Below, piece by piece: positions 57,068 through 64,000 of a stretch of DNA of 64,000 nucleotides. Numbering within the stretch: position 1 is the first letter of the stretch; each line of letters opens with the position of its first letter. This DNA comes from Hofstenia miamia. Lineage: Eukaryota; Xenacoelomorpha; Acoela. The notes under the pieces are model-generated. The model was not told where the DNA came from and did not search any database. It worked only from the letters and a program-made list of their open reading frames with translations. The translations under genes and the position numbers were made by a program. Location of the stretch: assembly GCA_004352715.1 (NCBI GenBank), contig SCFE01000061.1, positions 912,270 to 976,269 on the forward strand, in the 5' to 3' direction.

Positions 57068-60000
57068 ATAATTTCTAATCAGTTAAATGAAAAGCTTAGT
57101 AAAAAATAATTTGTCAAACAAAAATTAATCATAAATTCAATTATTTCTTGATTTTTAATATGTAAATGCTCTATGGGTTTACAAGTTTGCACCAATGGGC
57201 GATAATATTGCTATGATAGAATCAGCTTACAAATGAGAATATTATGATTGTTGGATTTGATCACAGTACAATAACAATGTTATACTGTATTAAAATTTAT
57301 GATATAATACAGTGGTAAATCTATAATAACTTACATATATCTTTTAAATCAACTATTATCTTACAATGCTTAATGCCTTAAGCAGTGCTTTGTAGTAAAT
57401 TGTTTAATTTCTTTCAGAATTAGTCTTTTTACTTAATTTTGTGGTATGGCTTTATTTATTTAACCTTCTAAGAAAGCATTACCTAATTTTTACTAGCTGT
57501 CAAGTTCTACCAAGATGTGCTTTATTTATTTTTGCAGGATATATTCTATATATTCATCCTAGTGTGTATCTTTGAAGAACCTTATATGGTTTTTCACTGA
57601 TGTATGCTTTGGCTGTAATAAATTTCAACATTAAAAGGTATGCTTTATGTTACTGCATTATTAAATATTACTTATTCAAATAATAACAGAAACAATTAGA
57701 ATATGCAAAATCAAAAACAATTGAATTTTTTTCCGCTTTTGCATTAAGCTAAAATCCAGATCATTAAGGATTACACTAACATCAGAGGACGGTAATTTTT
57801 CACTTTTAAAGGATATCAATGCAATATTGATTCTAGATGGATATTAATGGCAAATTATTGTGCAATATAATTATTGCCATATTGATTCAATGAGATTTGA
57901 ACTCCTATCTTCTTCACATATGTTAATCTTACGCTACAAATCAGAAGTAGATCCTTAAAACTACCAAAGGTGTGTCTACAAAGGGAATGCAAATATTTAT
58001 CACATAAATTTATTATTCTAAGAACAGACTAACATGAGTACATTCAATAATTTTTATAGAGCTATGCAGTGTGTACAAAATGCAAAATAAACTGGGATAG
58101 TATAAAAAATTTGGTGTACTCTAATAATTCAAATTGAAGGTACTGTAAACATGCAAAACCTAACTCTTTATTTTGAAACATGTTGATATAGAGATGCTAA
58201 ATGTAAAAATCAAAGACTAATATCTTGTAGAACTATTCAAACTACTATCTGATGTATACTGCTACTGCACAGAGCAACAGTATTCTGAAATGTGTTTAAA
58301 AATATACATTATATAATGAAAAACTAAAATCACATCATGATGTAAATAGTAAAATATTTTTTGTGATATTTTACTAAATTTTTTATTAACAGAATGAACA
58401 TAGAAATATATTTAAGTGTAAGATAAAAGTATTTCAATTTGTAATGGTTTTGTATGATGCATATTTAGTAGGCTATATTTAAATAAACAAATAATGATGT
58501 CATGACTATGGAACTGACTTTAGAAATTGCCTGATTCTACAAAATGAGTAATAGGATGATTTGAATGGGATATAGAGATTAATGGTTCCCATTAGGCTCA
58601 GGTAAACATCAGCAGGAACTATAGTTCCTGTTTGACTTAAAAGGGTTAATTTTCTATTCTTTGGGATCTTTCACTTTTGGTATTTTAATTTCTTGTGATT
58701 TTCAATTTAAAAAATTATTTGGGATTTTATTTTTTTATTTTTTGGTATTTTATTCTTTTGCCCTTTTGTATCATAAATATTGGTTTATTTCTTTCTTTGG
58801 CATTTTAATGTTGGGATTTAATGTAATGGGGGATTTTCATAAAATTTTGAAGTATTTTAAAATATATAATTTTTGTATAAGTTGTATTGGTTGCCAGTTT
58901 TTAAAATTTCCTAGATTTTTTAATATTAAATCATTTGTTTTAATCCCAAAACCAGCTTTGATTGGTTTGACGTCATTTCTGACCTCTTAAATACAGAATT
59001 TGTGGAAATTTCTTGGAAAACACTTGTATTAAGCATTAATATGTATTTATGGATTAAAGAGATTTATTTAATTTATAAGTATACTAGTTTTAAATAAATG
59101 CTCTAAATAAGCTTTAATGAAGCTCCACAATAATTTTAGTATAAATCTGATAAAAGCAACATAAATAAATTTGCTTATGATGAATGACTTAATGCTTGCA
59201 TTGTTCTTTTCCAAATCTTTGATTTATTGTGAAACACAGGTTGCAAACACTAAATTATGTAATTCAATGTTCCCAAATTACAGAGAGGAGGCAATCAGTT
59301 TGTAGAGTTGCAGTGAATTCAGAATTACTGTACAGTTCAATGTTTAATTATCTGTGAACACAAGTTCATTTCCTCCCCATATAAATGCATTATTGAAGTG
59401 GATGAAATACGTTTGGAGACATGCAAAGGTTGTGTTGCCCAAGCAGGGGGATTTAGGCATGTAGTTGCATTTATTGTGTGGATGTATTACAAAAGTGTTG
59501 ACCCTTCTACAACAGATGTCAAATGCTATTAGAGAAAATCTTGCATGTTTTTTGCAATGCTTCTTTTCTCAAAGTAAATTTCTTTTTTTGTTGCAAACAA
59601 ACTTTCTTTGAATACATCAAAAACTCAATTAATACACTTCTTTAGGTGCACAGTGGGTGATTTAACAATAGATAAACAAACTATTAAAAACTCAAAGCAA
59701 GTAAAATATTTAAAAAATATTTAAAAAGTGACTTAATTTTCAGGGGCATGTAATCTATATTAAAGGAAAGCTGTGCAAATACTTTAAAAATGCTACAATT
59801 GATTGTTTCAAAAAAATGTTTTCTTAAATATTTTAACACTTATGTTAATCCATCTATTTTTATCAATTACAAATTTATGGATGTACATCAAAAATAAATT
59901 TGGAACCTATTCATAAAATCCAAAAGAAATTTCTTTAAATTATTTTTGTTAAGAATTGAAACTATCCTTCTTGCAAATTTTTTGAGAAAAGTAAAATACT

Positions 60001-60767
60001 ATCCTTTGAATCAGCTTTTCAAACCAGGAATTCCCAAAAAGGGCTTCTACCTATGTTAGAATGAGTAAATAACAATCAGAGGAATTCTCTTAGATTAAGA
60101 TTTACCAAGATGGTAAACTACTTACTTAAATGGGAGTTTATAACTCCCAATGTTTCTCTGCTCAACCATAATTCTGTCAAAAATCTTATTAAAATCTTAA
60201 GTTTTTTGTAACAAATGAAAATTTATCAGATTTGATTTTTTAACTTGCTTAAATAGGTACTCCATGTAAGGGCTTATTGCCAATTGGAGGATCCCTCTGA
60301 TGCAGTGATAATACTTATTTATATTCTTTTTACTTTTACACATTAGAAAAATACATTCTTTTCTATTCTATGCTTGGTGATCATTGAAAAATTGACAAAA
60401 TAATCTGTGTACTTTACTCAAATATAAATCAAAAAAGAATCAATGTCTTCAACCTCAAAACGTAAAAACTTGAAAATCCTGAATGATATAAAGTGTATAT
60501 TATAAACAATAAAATACATAACACTATTGTAGTTTTCATTTTCAGTATTTAAGAGGTCAGAAAAGACATCATGTCATTGAAAATGGTAATGGGATGAAAA
60601 CAAAATTGGTAATAATGTAAAATCTAAACAATTTTAAAAACTGGAAACCATTGTTTTGCTAATTTGACTACTGATAATATAAAAATTATGTATTTTAATG
60701 ATTTCAAAATTTCATGATTATACCAAATTACCAATGAAATTGGGGGAAGTGAGATACAAGCAATAGG
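57068..60767. other. AT-rich DNA, no recognised gene
   Basis: A pyrimidine-rich, T-dominated stretch at 58640-58990 makes a 109-codon plus frame of mostly F, I and L; this looks like composition, not a gene. Confidence 0.5.
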
Positions 60768-60934
60768 TGGGTACTTTTTTTCATTCTTCAAAATCTCAAA
60801 TTTTCCAAATTTATTTTAAATCCTTCCAAATTTTTATTTAATGGACATACTTGCTTAATAAAAATTACTGCAAGTGTACATTTTGAGAGAAATTTAGAAG
60901 ATTTGAGATTTTATAGAATGAAAAAAAGTATCAA
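60768..60934. repeat. 167-bp foldback
   Basis: Arms 60768-60804 and 60898-60934 are inverted (ACTTTTTTTCATTCTNNAAA then ATCTCAAAT). Could be a small MITE. Confidence 0.6.
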
Positions 60935-61539
60935 CTCAACTGATAGGTTGGTACTTTTTGTTAAAAATGATATACTTAGAACTGACAAACATTTTATTAA
61001 AACAAACAATGCAAATGTATTTAAAAAAATTGTTCAAAATAAATGAGAAAGAGACATTGTTTTGAATAAAAGTAAAACGGACATAAAATTAGCTTTTATA
61101 GTCTAAGGCATATTATTAAATAAAATTTATATGAGGGCTGGATGCTTAATTCTTCATGTGAACAAATTCATATAATTAATTTGATGTATATTTAGATTAA
61201 ATTAACTGTGTTTTTGTTTCTATAAACTATAAGTGTTTGAATTTTTACAAATATCTTAAGATTTACATGCAATTAGCATGCATATAAAAGAAACCATTCT
61301 GAAGACTGGGTGGAGACAAAGAGTATACAAGTGCACACATAGAACTAAATTTAAATGCAAAGCAATAACCTATTTCTATAGAAAAGGGGAGGAGGAAATG
61401 GTTAAAGCATGTTATTACATACATCTCATCTAATATTCTAATAGGTGTCTCATGAGGCAGAAGCTTTCCCTTAAAATGATTACTTAGACATTTTGCATTC
61501 ATTGCAAAATGATTTACCACACATAAAATGTGTGAATAC
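60935..61539. other. AT-rich DNA, no recognised gene
   Basis: Nothing recognised before the TA array at 61540-61561. Confidence 0.5.
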
Positions 61540-61561
61540 ATATATATATATATATATATAT

Positions 61562-62940
61562 ACATTTCTAAGGAGACAGAGCACCCAAATTTGATGTAGT
61601 GCAAATGTAATTGATTTTTTCATCTTATATGATTAGTCTGGATATTTTATTATAATTATTGTGTTCATTTGGATTTTTTTATTTTTTTCATGGATTAGTA
61701 GTATTTTTTTAAAAATATAGCAAAAACTATTTATATCAGGCACTGTGTCTTTTTTTCATTTTTTGTGTTCTTAGGTTAAATTTTGAGATTTGTTTGAGGA
61801 TTATTGGTCGTTCTAGGATATCTCTGATACCAAATTGTAGGAATGAGTACTTTTCAAACCATGGCCTACTATATGATGGACAGGAAATTTTAAGTAAAAC
61901 CTTTAAATAAGGAGGCCAATGCCTGTATAGGCATTTACTCAACTGAACTGACTACTTGACCAGAAAATGCAAATTTTAAAATTTTTTTTGAAACTGGCCC
62001 ATTCAAAATTGAAGATACAATTACACACACCACTTAGAAAAGATGCAACATAAAAAATATATTATAGTTAATAAGACAAATGTGGCTCAAAAATTCCAAT
62101 AAAAAATCACATTCAGGATCATGTCAGAAAATGTGAAAGCACCATCCATTTGATATAAATTGGTCTATATTTGATAAAATTAGGATGGTTATATTAGACT
62201 TTTATAAAACAAAGCATTTGCATTTTCTGGTAAAGTAGTCTGTATTTGGAAGGCCATAGCTCAGTCAGTTTTGATTTGATTTCCAAAATTTTTACACCAT
62301 TTGATGTGTAATTGATAAAATATGTGAATCAATTACTGTTTTTTCTCTTTCTAAAAAAAGTTGGGGTTCTGTAACTGAAATATAAATTTTGCAAAATTCA
62401 AAAAATACTGGTCCATAGTGTAAGAACTACAATAGATATCCTTTCTGGAGTTGTTTTATTTGATTCTACCTCAAATGTTAATTAAGAGATCTCCTAAAAC
62501 CTAAGTGCAACAGTAAACAGTTCCTGCTATAGTTGAATCAATGCTTTTACAGGCATTGGCCTCATTTAAAGGTTTTACTTAAAATTTCCTGCCCATCTTA
62601 TAGTAAGCCATGGTTTGAAAAGGACTCATTCCTACAATTTGGTATCAGAGATATCCTAGAACAACCAATAATCCTCAAACAAATCTCAAAATTTAACCTA
62701 AGAACACAAAAAATGATAAAAAGACACAGTGCCTGATATAAATAGTTTTTGCTATATTTTTAAAAAAATACTACTAATCCATGAAAAAAATAAAAAAATC
62801 CAAATGAACACAATAATTATAATAAAATATCCAGACTAATCATATAAGATGAAAAAATCAATTACATTTGCACTACATCAAATTTGGGAGCTCAGTCTCC
62901 TTATAAATGGCACTCTGTCAGACAGAGCACCATTTCTAAC

Positions 62941-62942
<2 letters not shown>
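61562..62942. mobile_element. 1.38-kb element with ~380-bp inverted arms between two TA arrays
   Basis: Arms 61562-61945 and 62530-62909 are inverted and about 90% identical by eye. Each arm holds an open frame of 67-68 codons reading KVLLKISCPSYS, SFLQFGIRDILE and ISKFNLRTQKM. A second inner inverted pair is at 61951-61974 / 62216-62239. The right end has a near-palindrome GGCACTCTGTCAGACAGAGC (62909). (TA)n arrays flank both sides (61540-61561, 62944-62972). No transposase inside. Confidence 0.75.
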
Positions 62943-62972
<30 letters not shown>

Positions 62973-62974
<2 letters not shown>

Positions 62975-63340
62975 CAAATGTATATATTAGAATCAGAAAG
63001 TCATCATCAAATCCTTTGCTAACAGAACAGATGATCCTAAAAAATGAACATAATAGGGACAATTATTTTTTGAATAAAATTGTAACTAACAATCAGTCCA
63101 CATACCTGCGGTTGACAAAGGAATTTCTGGTAGATAAGTTTGCCCTTTGTGAAAACTTGGAAATAGATTTCAAATTCAATATGCATTCAGGAGAGCATGA
63201 TGTAAACATTGTTGGAATATACAATGCCAGGAAAAAATTTCATCTACATGTATGTGCTGTTATTTTCTCATCCATTACTGAGAGCACAAAAGCATGGATG
63301 TCTATTCTGAAAAGGCTAAAGGCATGTTTGATGTAAGTGA
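62973..63340 (+). pseudogene. Possible MULE-type transposase fragment
   Basis: Plus-strand frame ending at 63336; its upstream third is translated TA repeat, so only the part from about 63031 (MILKNEHNRDNYFLNK) is meaningful. VNIVGIYNARKKFHLHVCAV then TESTKAWMSILKRLK resembles the MULE catalytic region (G-x-D-x-n-FHP..., E-T-x-x-W-x-x-I-L). The first Asp appears as Asn (YNARKKF). No intact partner domains are visible. Identification is tentative. Confidence 0.35.
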
Positions 63341-64000
63341 TGTGATTGTCTTATATAATGTCTTATGAGTATAGTTGTCTAGAAATAATATGGCACCAAG
63401 ATATGTCATGGCAGAGTTGGTCAACTCAATTACCAGTGCAGTGTGAGGTGTGTCTCCATAAGTTACACACTTAATGTGATACTGCCACATGTGTATCAAT
63501 ATCTGCAAAAACATTCCAAATGAAATTAGACAACCTTTTCAAAAGACTTAAGTTTTTTATAATTATGCATCATCAAGAAAGTTTTCTCATGCACTGTGAG
63601 GCTTTAGTGCAAAAAATATCAAACCAATGCTAAGTTTATTTCCTATTTCTGGTATAATGTATAATATAGGTGATTATATAATAAATTTATATTAAAATCT
63701 TTAGTAAAAATTACATTGATAACCTTACCTGGCAAAATTGGTATTGAGCTCCTGCAGCAAATGTATGTATGCCTAAAACAAACAATCGTTTTGTAGGCAA
63801 AAATTCAGAAGTTAAGAGATACACAGGTATATATATATTGTAGAATCACAGGGGAGCTCTAACCACTCCAGCAGTACTAGGGAACTCAATTGATAAGCAG
63901 AAAGGTTGCAAAGGCTACCATTGTAGAGAGCTACCCGCATTCCAACAGAAAAACAGAACATTGGTAGTTTGCCAGTTCAATAAAGAAGCAGAAAATATCC
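63341..64000. other. No recognised gene
   Basis: AT-rich; short minus frame 63302-63514 overlaps the MULE-like fragment's end and is probably its shadow. Confidence 0.45.

Noticed and set aside
58661-58990. 109-codon hydrophobic plus-strand frame as a membrane protein
   Set aside because: Dominated by T-rich composition with TTT/ATT codons; no conserved pattern or splice context.

Overview
The window is AT-rich eukaryotic (metazoan) nuclear DNA from a draft assembly. Evidence: GT-AG introns, a split vertebrate-like LEPROT/VPS55 gene, long (TA)n arrays, N-gaps, and a mix of non-LTR retrotransposons (CR1/L2-type with APE endonuclease, one with a CCHC-knuckle tail), mariner/IS630 transposons, a Polinton/Maverick remnant and many short inverted-repeat elements. 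No prokaryotic feature is present. The species cannot be fixed from the sequence; an AT-rich, transposon-rich invertebrate fits.

Layout. 1-1.3 kb: a dead mariner. 1.3-4.87 kb: gaps, start of another TIR element, a Polinton remnant and a LINE scrap. 4.87-9.3 kb: locus A of a paired secreted-protein gene family (minus strand), with a second mariner copy in its first intron. 9.8-10.9 kb: a 1.1-kb long-TIR transposon. 12.8-14.7 kb: a local direct repeat and unrecognised coding-like relics. 15.9-18.3 kb: a second, chimeric Polinton/LINE segment split by a 1.27-kb mariner. 18.7-21.5 kb: a decayed L2/CR1-type LINE. 22.8-26.1 kb: two unusual inverted-repeat elements and a dead IS630/mariner with a DUF4817-like head. 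26.8-37.2 kb: locus B of the secreted family, whose second intron holds a nearly intact CR1-type LINE (27.8-32.15 kb). 38.6-40.8 kb: an assembly-type triplication joined by single Ns. 41.1-42.2 kb: two small DNA transposons. 42.76-44.51 kb: LEPROT. 46.5-49.7 kb: a degenerate LINE. 49.9-54.3 kb: three further LINE tails. 54.3-61.5 kb: mostly featureless AT-rich DNA with one promoter-like cluster. 61.5-63.3 kb: a long inverted repeat beside a possible MULE-type transposase fragment.

The most interesting content is the A/B pair. Three small exons (43, 73 and 66/81 nt) sit at matching splice sites in two homologous segments about 20-28 kb apart. The signal-peptide exon is identical in both copies, while the mature-peptide exons differ mainly by amino-acid replacements. 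In locus B a fourth exon closes the frame as a 96-residue secreted protein. I do not recognise this family; the pattern is that of a fast-evolving secreted protein family.
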